This document shows, piece by piece, positions 21,291 to 30,598 of a DNA stretch of 64,000 nt. How positions within the stretch are numbered: the first letter of the stretch is position 1; every line of letters starts with the position of its first letter. The position numbers and the translations under genes were made by a program. The stretch comes from Mucilaginibacter sp. (GTDB lineage: Bacteria; Bacteroidota; Bacteroidia; Sphingobacteriales; Sphingobacteriaceae), in NCBI RefSeq assembly GCF_028288225.1, contig NZ_JAQBOC010000014.1, positions 62,001 through 126,000 of the forward strand, read 5' to 3'. The notes beneath the pieces were generated by a model. That model did not search any database. It was not told the DNA's origin and was given only the letters and a program-made list of their open reading frames with translations.

Positions 21291-24200
21291 ATGCGCCGTT
21301 GTTATTATTGGCTTTTAGTTTGGCTTTTTGCATTTCATCTTCAGGAAGCAAAGGCACAGGCTAATAACATTCTTAAAGAACTAAGAATGGAACATTTGAC
21401 AGCAGAGCAGGGACTAGCCAGCAATTCCATCATTTCAATTTTGCAGGACAGCAAAGGATTTATGTGGTTCATTACTTCTAACGGGTTGAATCGTTACGAC
21501 GGTTACAATTTCAGGTTTTATGGTTATAATGCAAAAGATTCCAATTCCATTGCAGCCGGTTCGTTTTATGGAATTTTTGATGATAAAAATGCTATGATGT
21601 GGTTAAGCGGCACAAGTTTCCGGCAGCTTTACTCTTTTCTACCGGCAACAGAAAAGTTTAAGCTTTATGAGGATAAACCAGATCCCAACAATTCAATTGC
21701 AAATTCGCAATATCAGGGAATTGCTTCTGATTCGGCGGGCACTCTTTGGATGCCCACTACAACCGGATTAAATTCTTATAACCCAAAAACCCAAAAAAAA
21801 CATTTATATACTCACATTAAAGGTGACAAAGCAACAATCAAACTTAACAGTTTTGACCAGATAGAAAAGGACGACGTCGGAAAGCTTTGGTTATTAATGA
21901 AAAATAATAATAATTACGAGATTGATTATTTTGATCCGTATAAAGGGAAGGTAATTGAGCATATTACAGGGGGAGCGTTAACAATTCCCGTTAATTTAAA
22001 TCTTAAACCCGTTTTCTGCCACATAAATATTGGAAGAAATGGAAACTTGTGGATTGGTTCTGTACAATACGGGTTATATGGTTACAATATCCACACCAAA
22101 AAAGTAGTTCATTTTGTTCATGATGCAGCTAATCCTTACTCGTTAAGCAGCAAAGGGGCTTACTTTGTTGCCGAGGATCACTCAGGAAACTTATGGATCA
22201 TTAATGGTGCACATAAATTAGATTTTTACAATTCCTCCAACGGGAAGTTTTATCAGGTTCCGTCTTTCAACAACCTCAGTGATTATAATGTAAATCATAT
22301 ATTTGAAGATAAGAGTGGCAATATCTGGATTGCTACACAAGAAGATGGGATTTATACTTTTAATCCTTTTCAAAAAAAAATTCACATTATAAATCGCGAT
22401 GCCGGCAACCCTAATTCCCTGGCATCAAATGTGGCTTTGTGTACTTTTAAAACACAATCCGGACAGTCCTTTCTTGGCACCTTCAAGGGAATAACGCTAT
22501 TTAATCAGAAAACAGGCAATACCTTACCGTTTGCGATTGCCGGGAACAAAAAAGAAGCCGATCTGACACATGGTGTTCTATGTTTGTACCAGGACAGGAA
22601 AGGTGTGATCTGGATCTGTGCCTGCGGAAGTTTGCATTCCTACGATCCTGTGAGCAAAAGGCGTCGCTGGTACAGGCATCACGGCGATAATGACGGCTCT
22701 TTTAAATGTAGTGGAATAATTGAAGATACAAAAGGCAGGTATTGGATAGCTGCCTGGGAAGGCGGACTTGAATCATTTGAACCTGTTTCCTGTAAGTTTC
22801 ATGCTATCAAAATCGATGACGGCCATGCGACCAATACATATCCTGTTGGCAACCTGGTTCAAAGTTCAAACGGCAACATTTATATAGGAAGCTGGGGTGG
22901 GGGGTTTATTAGTTTTAACCCGGACAATAAAATATTTAAAATTTACCGGCATAGCGCTAAAGATTCAAATTCATTAAGCAGTGATATTGTTTTTGATTGT
23001 TACGAAACAAAAAATGGAGTTGTTTGGGTATGTACCAATGGTGGTGGTTTGAATGCATTTGACCCGGTAACTGCAAAATTTAAATCTTTCACCATGCAGG
23101 ATGGCCTTTGCAATAATGGAGTTACCAGCATTGCGGCAGACAATAGAGGAAATTTATGGATTGGAACCATGAATGGAATTAGTTGTTTTACGCCTCCTGA
23201 TCATCCTTTTTCACCTGATTGTAAAATCAAATTCCGAAATTACAACGTAAGTGACGGGCTCCCTTCTAACCAAATGTATTTATGTAAAGCTTATAAAGGG
23301 CCTGATGGCACGATGTATTTTGGCACTAATAAAGGCTTCTTTTATTTCAACCCTGACGAACTAAATGATAATGCCTTTATCCCCCCGGTTTTTATAACAG
23401 CGCTGAATATTTTTAATCACCCTGTGACATATAATGATGGTTCAAAAATTCTGTCGGCGCAAATAGAAGACACAAGGGAACTAAAATTGGATTATAATCA
23501 AAACGCGGTCTCATTCATGTTTGCTGCGCTTAATTATTTCCATCCCGAAAAAAATAAATATGCTTATAAACTTGAAAGATTCGATAAGGAATGGACATTC
23601 ACAGATGGGACAAAGCATTTTGCTGATTATACTAATCTCAATCCTGGCACATATACTTTCAGGGTTAAAGCAAGTAACAATGATGGCAAATGGAATCAGG
23701 AAGGTACTTCTTTAAAACTAACTATTACCCCACCTTATTGGCGAACATCGTGGTTCGAGATGCTTTGCATATTGATTATAGGATTGATTTTGTACGCTAT
23801 CTGGTACAACCAAAGACAGAAATCACTGGCCATCAAAAGTATAAGAAATAAAATTGCAAGTGATCTGCACGATGATCTGGGGGCAACTCTAAGCAGTATT
23901 TCAATCATGAGTGTTTTAGTACATCAGCAAATAAAAGATCAATCACCTATTGCGAATCTGTTACTGGAAAAAATAGGAAGCAGTTCCCTTAATATGATCG
24001 ACTCGGTGAATGATATGGTATGGGCAATTAATCCTAAAAATGACAATTTTGAAAATATCATCAAAAGGATGAAAGCTTTTGCTTCTGAGATTCTTACAGC
24101 AAAGGATATTGATTTGCATTTCGATTTCGATAAAAATCTTATGCAATCAAAATTAAATATGGATAAACGGGAAAACTTCTATCTCATATTCAAGGAAGCT

Positions 24201-24440
24201 GTAAATAATAGCGCAAAATATTCTCACGCAAAAAATGCTTTTGTTGTTATTTGGAATCAACAGAAAAATTTGAAGATGATTATAAGGGATGATGGTAATG
24301 GTTTTGAATTAAATACAATAGTAGCCGGTAATGGGTTAACCAATATGCGACATCGAGCTGAATCGATGAAAGCAACTTTTAATATTGAATCGATCCCCGG
24401 AGAAGGCACTACTATTGAACTAGGATTTAAAAACGAGTAA
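21291..24440 (+). CDS. Propeller-type sensor histidine kinase
   Basis: 1049 residues from ATG 21291 (a TTG at 21270 precedes it). Signal peptide MRRCYYWLLVWLFAFHLQEAKAQ; about 14 two-component propeller repeats of the type NLWIGT.NGL..YD (residues ~40-680), which form two periplasmic beta-propellers; a Y_Y_Y domain (~690-815); one membrane span WFEMLCILIIGLILYAIWY; then a HisKA_3 kinase with LHDDLGATLSS (H860), N-box FKEAVNNSAKYS and G-box DDGNGF. Unlike hybrid HTCS proteins it has no receiver or AraC output. The response regulator follows directly (stop TAA, then ATG). Confidence 0.92.
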   Translation: MRRCYYWLLVWLFAFHLQEAKAQANNILKELRMEHLTAEQGLASNSIISILQDSKGFMWFITSNGLNRYDGYNFRFYGYNAKDSNSIAAGSFYGIFDDKNAMMWLSGTSFRQLYSFLPATEKFKLYEDKPDPNNSIANSQYQGIASDSAGTLWMPTTTGLNSYNPKTQKKHLYTHIKGDKATIKLNSFDQIEKDDVGKLWLLMKNNNNYEIDYFDPYKGKVIEHITGGALTIPVNLNLKPVFCHINIGRNGNLWIGSVQYGLYGYNIHTKKVVHFVHDAANPYSLSSKGAYFVAEDHSGNLWIINGAHKLDFYNSSNGKFYQVPSFNNLSDYNVNHIFEDKSGNIWIATQEDGIYTFNPFQKKIHIINRDAGNPNSLASNVALCTFKTQSGQSFLGTFKGITLFNQKTGNTLPFAIAGNKKEADLTHGVLCLYQDRKGVIWICACGSLHSYDPVSKRRRWYRHHGDNDGSFKCSGIIEDTKGRYWIAAWEGGLESFEPVSCKFHAIKIDDGHATNTYPVGNLVQSSNGNIYIGSWGGGFISFNPDNKIFKIYRHSAKDSNSLSSDIVFDCYETKNGVVWVCTNGGGLNAFDPVTAKFKSFTMQDGLCNNGVTSIAADNRGNLWIGTMNGISCFTPPDHPFSPDCKIKFRNYNVSDGLPSNQMYLCKAYKGPDGTMYFGTNKGFFYFNPDELNDNAFIPPVFITALNIFNHPVTYNDGSKILSAQIEDTRELKLDYNQNAVSFMFAALNYFHPEKNKYAYKLERFDKEWTFTDGTKHFADYTNLNPGTYTFRVKASNNDGKWNQEGTSLKLTITPPYWRTSWFEMLCILIIGLILYAIWYNQRQKSLAIKSIRNKIASDLHDDLGATLSSISIMSVLVHQQIKDQSPIANLLLEKIGSSSLNMIDSVNDMVWAINPKNDNFENIIKRMKAFASEILTAKDIDLHFDFDKNLMQSKLNMDKRENFYLIFKEAVNNSAKYSHAKNAFVVIWNQQKNLKMIIRDDGNGFELNTIVAGNGLTNMRHRAESMKATFNIESIPGEGTTIELGFKNE

Positions 24441-25082
24441 ATGATGGATATACGTGTGGTAATATTTGAAGATAATTTCTTATTGCGCGAAAGCCTGTTT
24501 CAACTCATTAATGGCACACCCGGGTTGATTTGTACAGGGGCCTTTGCAAATTGTGATAATCTCATTTTTAATATAAGCAAGACGTATCCTGATGTGGTAT
24601 TATTGGATATTAAAATGCCCGGCAAAACAGGTATTGAAGGTATGCTAATTATTCATGATCAATTCCCTCAAATAAAGGTCATTATGCAAACAGTAGTAGA
24701 TGATGAAGATAAAATTTTCGCGTCTATATGCAATGGAGCATCAGGATATTTATTGAAAAATACTCCCCCTGCCGCATTATTACATGCAATAATGGAAGTA
24801 TTTGAAGGCGGTGCACCAATGACACCCATAATCGCAATGAAAGTTCTGGAAAAATTTCGTAAACAATCTGTTCCGACTTTAAAGGAATTTAATAATCTCT
24901 CAAATCGTGAAAATGAGATTTTAGAATGCTTAGTAGAGGGGATGAGTTATAAAATGATAGCCATTGCCAGAAATATAAGTATTGATACTGTTCGTTTTCA
25001 TATTCGAAATATTTATGAAAAGTTGCACGTTAATTCAAAATCAGAAGCGGTGGTAAAAGCAATGCGGGATAAAATCGGATAG
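24441..25082 (+). CDS. LuxR/NarL-type response regulator
   Basis: 213 residues, starting directly after the kinase stop codon. Receiver domain with the acidic pair IFEDN, phosphoacceptor D56 in LLDIKMPG and the conserved K in YLLKNTPP. C-terminal LuxR helix-turn-helix: LSNRENEILECLVEGMSYKMIAIARNISIDTVRFHIRNIYEKLHV. It is the partner of the preceding kinase; likely targets are the three upstream modules at 20.1-21.2 kb, although this is inferred from proximity. Confidence 0.93.
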   Translation: MMDIRVVIFEDNFLLRESLFQLINGTPGLICTGAFANCDNLIFNISKTYPDVVLLDIKMPGKTGIEGMLIIHDQFPQIKVIMQTVVDDEDKIFASICNGASGYLLKNTPPAALLHAIMEVFEGGAPMTPIIAMKVLEKFRKQSVPTLKEFNNLSNRENEILECLVEGMSYKMIAIARNISIDTVRFHIRNIYEKLHVNSKSEAVVKAMRDKIG

Positions 25083-25107
25083 TAAATACTTTTCCAGGGT
25101 TTGAAAA

Positions 25108-25209
25108 ATGAAAAAATCATCTCAACAAGGACAGAAGAAATTTAAACCTAAAACTCATTCTCCTAAAAATAAACCTGCGATAAAATTCGTTCAAGCGGTA
25201 GTTGCATGA
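25108..25209 (+). CDS. 33-residue basic peptide
   Basis: ATG at 25108, preceded by the A-rich TTGAAAA, to TGA at 25207-25209. The peptide is rich in Lys, Gln and Pro (starts MKKSSQQGQKKFKPK, ends AIKFVQAVVA) and is followed within 9 bases by a terminator hairpin, which supports a real transcribed gene. It lies 25 bases after the response regulator. Not recognised. Confidence 0.45.
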   Translation: MKKSSQQGQKKFKPKTHSPKNKPAIKFVQAVVA

Positions 25210-25217
25210 ATGGTCAG

Positions 25218-25253
25218 GAGGCTGCTCATTTATGCGGCAGTCTCGTTTGTTTT
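25218..25253 (+). terminator. Terminator after the kinase/regulator operon
   Basis: GAGGCTGC (25218-25225) pairs with GCAGTCTC (25237-25244), one G-U pair, followed by GTTTGTTTT. The rest of the 305-base gap to 25514 is AT-rich with nothing further recognised. Confidence 0.7.
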
Positions 25254-25514
25254 AATAGTTAGATTATAAAACCTATAATAAGTTGAATTATATTAGCTTG
25301 ATTATTTAACAATGTAAATGGGACAAAAAAAATTTTAACCTGCTTTGTGCCTTTGTTGGTATTGTTATCAACAAATAATCGAACACCTAAAATTTTATAA
25401 CGTCATTTAGCGTTCTAATCGGTATCTTTAACTCCGCTCTGTAGTTTAGCAGATATAATTAATTTTTTGTATATTGAGGCTTTAAACCTAAGTTTCGCAC
25501 ACAGCTTTTTTTAT

Positions 25515-26276
25515 ATGGAATACGGTATTTGTAATCTTGCTATTATACCCTTACGGGCCGAAGCAAATGATAGAAGTGAACTAGTATCGCAAGTATTATT
25601 CGGAGAATCATTTGAAATTTTAGAATGGAAAGATAATTGGGTAAAAATTATTACTGCTCATGATAGTTATACCGGTTGGATAGGACGTCTGCAATTTATT
25701 ATGCTTGGTCACATGGCATATAAACGTTTTAAACAAACGCCCCCGCCTTTAACTTATCGCCCGGTTACTCAGGGCTGGAAAATAGAGAATAATAGTATTT
25801 TATACCTTCCTATGGGCAGCTCACTCGCATTTTTAGAAGGCACTACCTGTCATATTGGCGATGAACGATTTGAAATTTTAGGGGATATCGGCGAACCCGA
25901 TAATCTGGCGGTAACAGCCACTTCTTTTTTAAATACCCCTTATTTATGGGGGGGACGTACACATTTTGGTATTGATTGTTCGGGCTTTACACAGGCTGTG
26001 TATAAATTACAAGGAATAAACTTATTGCGTGATGCCAGCCTGCAGGCTGAACAAGGCTACACTGTAAATTCACTGCGTGAAACTAAATTGGGAGACCTCG
26101 CTTTTTTTGATAACGCTGAAGGAAACATAGTTCATGTTGGAATTATGCTGAGTAACGAAAAAATTATTCATGCGTCTGGTAAAGTTAAAATTGATACCAT
26201 TGATGAGAAGGGTATTTATTCAGAGGACTTTAAACGTTATACCCATAAATTAAAAACTGTAAAAAGGATGCTTTAG
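25515..26276 (+). CDS. NlpC/P60 (C40) peptidoglycan hydrolase with SH3 domain
   Basis: 253 residues from ATG 25515; the frame extends upstream but lacks a good start. Residues ~5-75 are a bacterial SH3-like domain (IIPLRAEANDRSELVSQVLFGE, W..W), and residues ~125-250 are NlpC/P60 with catalytic C155 (FGIDCSGF), H207 (HVGIM) and a third polar residue in IIHASGKV. It resembles cytosolic gamma-D-glutamyl dipeptidyl peptidases that recycle cell-wall peptides; no signal peptide is seen. It is convergent with the WD40 gene, overlapping by 4 bases. Confidence 0.9.
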   Translation: MEYGICNLAIIPLRAEANDRSELVSQVLFGESFEILEWKDNWVKIITAHDSYTGWIGRLQFIMLGHMAYKRFKQTPPPLTYRPVTQGWKIENNSILYLPMGSSLAFLEGTTCHIGDERFEILGDIGEPDNLAVTATSFLNTPYLWGGRTHFGIDCSGFTQAVYKLQGINLLRDASLQAEQGYTVNSLRETKLGDLAFFDNAEGNIVHVGIMLSNEKIIHASGKVKIDTIDEKGIYSEDFKRYTHKLKTVKRML

Positions 26277-27184
26277 TTATCAAAACTAATATCCCAAATA
26301 ATTATTTTTTTATCATCACTCACCGAAATCAGCTGATCACCATTCCATACTATTTTGTTTATAGACAATGAGTGACTTTCAAACCCTTTTTCGCGACTGA
26401 TTACCTTATACAATTTAAAATCAGATGCACCCCATATTTTTACGCTTTTATCCATACTCGCCGTGGCGAAATATGGAAAAATAGGGTGGAAGACTATACT
26501 ATTTACCGCGAATAAATGAGCTGGAATATTATGTAGCAGTTCGTAAGATTTTGAATCCCATATCTTTACCTGCGCATCGCGGGCGCCGGATATTAAATAA
26601 TTGCCTAACGGCGAATATTGCAATGAGAAAACAGACATTGTATGTCCTTCTAGTGTTTTTGTCAGCGAATAATCTTCAAGATCATATATTTTTATCTGAT
26701 TATTACGGCAGCCAAAGGCAACCTGTTTTTCATCAGGTGAAATGCTGATACACCGTATTGTATCATTCGAAATCCTGATGGAATGTAATAAAGCTAATGT
26801 TTTGAGGCTCCAAATAGAAACTGTTCCATCTTCAGAAGCTACCAATAGTTCCTGCTTATGAACAACTGACTTAATATCAAATATTGGCTTTTGATGAGCC
26901 TTAAGCGGTAGAAGTAATTGCTGTTTTAAAAAGTCAAAAACTAAAACTTCACCACTTCTCAGTCCTGCAAACAAAAAAGGATAGGTAACAGGACAATGTA
27001 TAGCATAAATAGAAGAATTGACAGGGAACAGGACTTTAATGAACGAATTGTTTTTTAAACTCCATTCAACCAGTCCCTTATCATTCCCGCCACTAAATAA
27101 TATTCCCGGTTTTTGCGAAAGCTCCAGTGTAAATATTGGGTTTCCATGCCCATTTAGTTCAGCCGTTTTTTGTACAGAGATCAT
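26273..27184 (-). CDS. WD40-repeat protein
   Basis: 303 residues made of about seven WD40 repeats; the clearest are LEGHTMSVFSLQYSPLGNYLISGARDAQVKIWD and IPAHLFAVNSIVFHPIFPYFATASMDKSVKIWG. This predicts a seven-bladed cytosolic propeller without any catalytic domain, so it is likely a scaffold. No signal peptide. It lies downstream of nothing on its strand and 102 bases before hisIE, which reads the same way; the gap contains degenerate CAGTTTGCAGT-like repeats. Function unknown. Confidence 0.88.
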   Translation of the reverse strand: MISVQKTAELNGHGNPIFTLELSQKPGILFSGGNDKGLVEWSLKNNSFIKVLFPVNSSIYAIHCPVTYPFLFAGLRSGEVLVFDFLKQQLLLPLKAHQKPIFDIKSVVHKQELLVASEDGTVSIWSLKTLALLHSIRISNDTIRCISISPDEKQVAFGCRNNQIKIYDLEDYSLTKTLEGHTMSVFSLQYSPLGNYLISGARDAQVKIWDSKSYELLHNIPAHLFAVNSIVFHPIFPYFATASMDKSVKIWGASDFKLYKVISREKGFESHSLSINKIVWNGDQLISVSDDKKIIIWDISFDN

Positions 27185-27286
27185 GTTTTCAGTTTGCAGT
27201 TTTCAGTATGCAGTTCGCAGGGTAGGTTCAAAGTTCACAATTTTACTAAAATTAATACTGCCAACTGCAAACTGGTTACTGCAAAC

Positions 27287-27874
27287 TTACTTATGTCTTT
27301 CCTCTAAATTCTTAGCTATCCTTTCAAGATTCAGACCTTTTTCGCGTAATAAAACCAGCAAGTGGAAAACAAGGTCGGATGACTCGTTGATCATGTCTGT
27401 TTCTGTTTCTGCAAGTGCTGCTATTACTGTTTCAACTGCTTCTTCACCAACTTTTTGCGCTATCTTATTTAGGCCCTTGTTATGAAGTTTGTTAACATAA
27501 GAGCCTTCCTGCGGATTTTCATACCTGTCTGCAATTATTGCTTCTAATTGCATGATGAAATTCTGATTATAATCCGTTTTAAAACAACTGCGCGAGCCGG
27601 TGTGGCAAGTAGGTCCTTCTGGTTTAACCTTTATTAGTAAAGTATCATTATCGCAATCTAAATGCATGCTTTTTACATGCAGGTAATTATTGCTTGTTTC
27701 ACCTTTTGTCCACAAACGATTTTTTGAACGCGAAAAAAAAGTAATTATATTTTCTTTAATGGTTTTATCGTACGCGTCCTGATTCATATAGCCAAGCATT
27801 AACACTTCTAATGTTTGCTCATCTTGTATGATTACGGGAACGAGTCCGTCAGATTTGTTAAAGTTTATTTTCAT
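27287..27874 (-). CDS. hisIE: Bifunctional phosphoribosyl-AMP cyclohydrolase/phosphoribosyl-ATP pyrophosphatase
   Basis: 195 residues. HisI half (1-~105): LMLGYMN, FFSRSKNRLWTKGETSNN and the metal site CDNDTLL...CHTGSRSCF. HisE half (~110-195): EAIIADR, GSYVNKL, KVGEEAVETVIAA. The two perform histidine steps 2 and 3. Fusion is usual in Bacteroidota. It is the last gene of the his operon, separated from hisF by 134 bases that hold a long inverted repeat. Confidence 0.96.
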   Translation of the reverse strand: MKINFNKSDGLVPVIIQDEQTLEVLMLGYMNQDAYDKTIKENIITFFSRSKNRLWTKGETSNNYLHVKSMHLDCDNDTLLIKVKPEGPTCHTGSRSCFKTDYNQNFIMQLEAIIADRYENPQEGSYVNKLHNKGLNKIAQKVGEEAVETVIAALAETETDMINESSDLVFHLLVLLREKGLNLERIAKNLEERHK

Positions 27875-27901
27875 TTTATATGTTTTATTCCCTCTTTAAC
27901 C

Positions 27902-27991
27902 AAGCGTCATTGTGAGGAACGAAGCAATCTCTGAACTTTATGTATTCGATTTGCATGTGTAGAGATTGCTTCGTTCCTCGCAATGACGCTT
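27902..27991. repeat. 31-bp inverted repeat between hisF and hisIE
   Basis: AAGCGTCATTGTGAGGAACG... at 27902-27932 is inverted at 27961-27991 with one mismatch and a 28-base loop. The GTCATTGCGAGGAACGAAGC type core is familiar as a dispersed REP-like repeat in bacterial genomes. In the his mRNA it would form a very stable hairpin before hisIE. Confidence 0.85.
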
Positions 27992-28008
27992 AGAGACGAA
28001 CAATGCTT

Positions 28009-29148
28009 TTATATCTCCCTTATCTCAATATTATTCTGCTTCAATACTTTCTTCAAGTCCGGTATCAATATCTCACCATAGTGAAATACCGAGGCTGCAA
28101 GGGCCGCATCAACATTGCTTTGTTCAAACACATCTACAAAATGCTGAACCGAACCTGCACCTCCCGATGCAATTACCGGTATACTCACCATACCATTCAC
28201 CAATTTTAATAATTTATTATCAAATCCTGCTTTTGTACCATCATGATCCATGGAAGTTAATAGAATTTCACCGGCGCCGCGGTTTTCAGCTTCCATTATC
28301 CAATGCAATGTTTCCTTTTCAGTTGGTATACGGCCACCGTTTAAGTGTACAATATTTTTACCACCGATTAGTCTTGTATCAACTGCAATTACAACAAACT
28401 GCACACCAAATGCTTTTGCCAGCTCATCAATTAATTCAGGGTTACGTACAGCTGCTGAATTAATTGAAATTTTGTCAGCACCTGCATTAAGTAATGCATC
28501 GGCATCAGCAATTTCGTTGATTCCCCCTCCAATTGTAAATGGTATGTTTATTTGACGTGCAACAGCTTTAACAAGTTCAACCATTGTTTTGCGGCGTTCA
28601 ACCGTAGCTGTTATATCTAAAAATACCAGTTCATCAGCACCTTGCCTTGAATAGTTCCATGCAAGCTCAACCGGATCGCCTGCATCGCGCAGGTCAACAA
28701 AATTTACGCCTTTTACTGTGCGTCCGTCTTTTACATCAAGGCATGGAATAATTCTCTTCGATAACCCCCCCCGCCCCCTAAAGGGGGAGCTAATAGTTTG
28801 TTTAATTGTCTCCAATACTTTTTCTAATTGACTAAATATTTCTTCATTTTTAAAACGAAGAACCTTTATTCCGTCGTTTTCTATATTAAGCTGTCTTTCT
28901 ATATCATTAATTGCGATTTCAGGAACGTCATGTATGCTCCCATCTAGTTCGATAATAATTTTATGTTGGTGGCAATAAAAATCAGCAATGTAAATACCTA
29001 AAGGATGTTGCCTTCTAAATTTTGCACCAAGTTGACTACCTTTTAGATGTCCCCATAATATCATTTCAGCCGGCGTTATGTTATTTCTAAGTGCATGAGC
29101 GTTTTTAAATATCAAATTGCCCGCATCCATAAACATTCGCTTTTTCAT
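28009..29148 (-). CDS. hisF: Imidazole glycerol phosphate synthase HisF with N-terminal DUF559 nuclease fusion
   Basis: 379 residues in one uninterrupted frame. Residues 1-~115 are a DUF559 (Vsr-like) endonuclease domain: [29 protein letters not shown]...H and VLRFKNEEI. Residues ~118-128 (SSPFRGRGG) are translated from a palindromic repeat. HisF starts at L129 ([15 protein letters not shown]) and is complete, with catalytic Asp in CLDVKDG and VAVDTR. The normal HisF start codon has become GGG, so HisF can be made only as a fusion unless another start is used. HisF forms the cyclase half of the enzyme with HisH. Both active sites look intact. Confidence 0.9.
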   Translation of the reverse strand: MKKRMFMDAGNLIFKNAHALRNNITPAEMILWGHLKGSQLGAKFRRQHPLGIYIADFYCHQHKIIIELDGSIHDVPEIAINDIERQLNIENDGIKVLRFKNEEIFSQLEKVLETIKQTISSPFRGRGGLSKRIIPCLDVKDGRTVKGVNFVDLRDAGDPVELAWNYSRQGADELVFLDITATVERRKTMVELVKAVARQINIPFTIGGGINEIADADALLNAGADKISINSAAVRNPELIDELAKAFGVQFVVIAVDTRLIGGKNIVHLNGGRIPTEKETLHWIMEAENRGAGEILLTSMDHDGTKAGFDNKLLKLVNGMVSIPVIASGGAGSVQHFVDVFEQSNVDAALAASVFHYGEILIPDLKKVLKQNNIEIREI

Positions 29149-29179
29149 ATATGGTTCCCCCTTTAGGGGGCTAGGGGGC
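28765..29179 (-). mobile_element. DUF559-encoding element with palindromic G/C-run inverted ends
   Basis: 415 bases, exactly from the hisA stop codon (29180-29182) to the first retained hisF codon (28762-28764). The ends are inverted copies: CCCCCTTTAGGGGG plus an outer G-run at 29157-29178, and the same on the other strand at 28765-28787. Each end is itself a palindrome followed by a second G-run, and the next outer bases are TTA on both sides. The interior encodes only the DUF559 domain. The G-rich right end also supplies a Shine-Dalgarno-like GGGGGA 9 bases before the DUF559 ATG. Confidence 0.7.
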
Positions 29180-29929
29180 TTATATAGAGATTAAAGATTC
29201 CAGATTCCAGTTTTTTACTTCTTCGATGGTTATGCGGCCTTCATAAATTGCTTTGCCAACAACGCAGGATTCCACCTTAATATTGCTTAGCTGATAAATA
29301 TCTTCCATAGTGCTTACGCCGCCTGAAGCGATGAGTTTAATAAAAGGAGAATGGTCGAGCAGTTTTTCATACAATTCAATACCTGCACCCCCCAGCTTGC
29401 CATCTTTATTAATATCAGTGCACAGAAAACGAAAAAAGCCCAAAGAAAGGCATTTATCAACATAGTCCATCAGCTTAATAGGCGAGCTTTCCATCCATCC
29501 TGAATATTTGATCACTTCGTCTAATACATCAATAGCTACAACTACCTGATCCGAACATTTATCACGACCGCAAATCTCTTTGCTAAGTTCCTTTAAAAAT
29601 GATGGGTTAGTAAGCGCCTGTGTACCAACAATAACCCGGTGGATACCGGCATCAATTAATTCTTTAACCTTGTCAATGCTCCGTATGCCACCGCCGTACT
29701 GAACTTTCATATCTGTTTTGCGGATGACATCAAAAAGATATTGCTGATTGGAGAAATCGTTTTTGGCGCCATTCAAATCAATCACATGGATGAAATTTGT
29801 ACCATTGGATTGATACTTTTCGATCATTTGCTCAAGGGTAACATCATATTCAGTCACCTGCTTATAATCACCCTCACGTAAACGCACTACTTTTTTGTCT
29901 AAAATATCAATAGCAGGAATTATGTACAT
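29180..29929 (-). CDS. hisA: Phosphoribosylformimino-AICAR ribotide isomerase
   Basis: 249 residues, a complete (beta/alpha)8 barrel paralogous to HisF. Catalytic Asp in [13 protein letters not shown] (D8) and VVAIDVLDE, phosphate loops YGGGIRS and ASGGVS. It isomerises ProFAR to PRFAR for HisF/HisH. Four bases separate it from hisH upstream. Its stop codon is the exact border of the DUF559 element. Confidence 0.96.
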   Translation of the reverse strand: MYIIPAIDILDKKVVRLREGDYKQVTEYDVTLEQMIEKYQSNGTNFIHVIDLNGAKNDFSNQQYLFDVIRKTDMKVQYGGGIRSIDKVKELIDAGIHRVIVGTQALTNPSFLKELSKEICGRDKCSDQVVVAIDVLDEVIKYSGWMESSPIKLMDYVDKCLSLGFFRFLCTDINKDGKLGGAGIELYEKLLDHSPFIKLIASGGVSTMEDIYQLSNIKVESCVVGKAIYEGRITIEEVKNWNLESLISI

Positions 29930-29933
29930 ATTT

Positions 29934-30524
29934 TTAAAGTTTTGAGAAATTTAATAGTAAAGTTTCACCATGGGCACCTGATTTTTCTGGATGGAATTGT
30001 ACTCCATAAAAATTATCCATCCAAATTGATGCCGAAAATTTGTTATTATAAATTGTTGATGTTAAAGTATAAGAAAAATTATACTCAATAAAGTATGAAT
30101 GTACAAAGTAAAAATGTGATCCGTTAGGAATATTTTTAAAAAGTTGATTTTCCTTTTCTGCGAACACCCTGTTCCACCCTGTATGAGGCACTTTGTATTC
30201 AGCACTATTAGAAAATTTCAAGGTTTTGATTGGGAAAATGTTTAACAGTTTTGAATCTCCTTCTTCAGAATAAGCCGTTAATAACTGCATTCCAACACAA
30301 ATGCCCAAAGTTGGTTTGGTTAATGATTTTATTTTAGGTACCAAACCTGTTTGCTCCAATTTATTCATAGCGGCGCCAGCATGCCCCACACCAGGAATTA
30401 TATAACGATCGAAGTGCTCAAAATCATCCTCATTATTGATCATGCCATAGGCAATTCCCAGCCGCTCAAGCGCAGCAGTCAATGAAAAAATATTCCCGGC
30501 CCCATATCTTATTATTCCTACCAT
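29934..30524 (-). CDS. hisH: Imidazole glycerol phosphate synthase, glutaminase subunit
   Basis: 196 residues from ATG 30524; a TTG seven codons earlier is ignored because HisH normally begins M(V/I)GIIRYGAGN. Class I glutamine amidotransferase triad: Cys in LGICVGMQLL, His and Glu in VQFHPEKSG. It feeds ammonia to HisF. It precedes hisA in the operon. Confidence 0.95.
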   Translation of the reverse strand: MVGIIRYGAGNIFSLTAALERLGIAYGMINNEDDFEHFDRYIIPGVGHAGAAMNKLEQTGLVPKIKSLTKPTLGICVGMQLLTAYSEEGDSKLLNIFPIKTLKFSNSAEYKVPHTGWNRVFAEKENQLFKNIPNGSHFYFVHSYFIEYNFSYTLTSTIYNNKFSASIWMDNFYGVQFHPEKSGAHGETLLLNFSKL

Positions 30525-30544
30525 TTTTTTAGATAATAGATTCA

Positions 30545-30596
30545 AGAGTCAAGAAAACTTCTTTCTCCTGAATCTTGATTCTTGCTTCTTGACTCT
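30545..30596. repeat. 11-bp inverted repeat between hisB and hisH
   Basis: AGAGTCAAGAA (30545-30555) and TTCTTGACTCT (30586-30596) are exact inverted copies around degenerate TTCTTGATTC repeats. It could form a hairpin in the his mRNA 20 bases before hisH. Confidence 0.6.
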
Positions 30597-30598
30597 CG

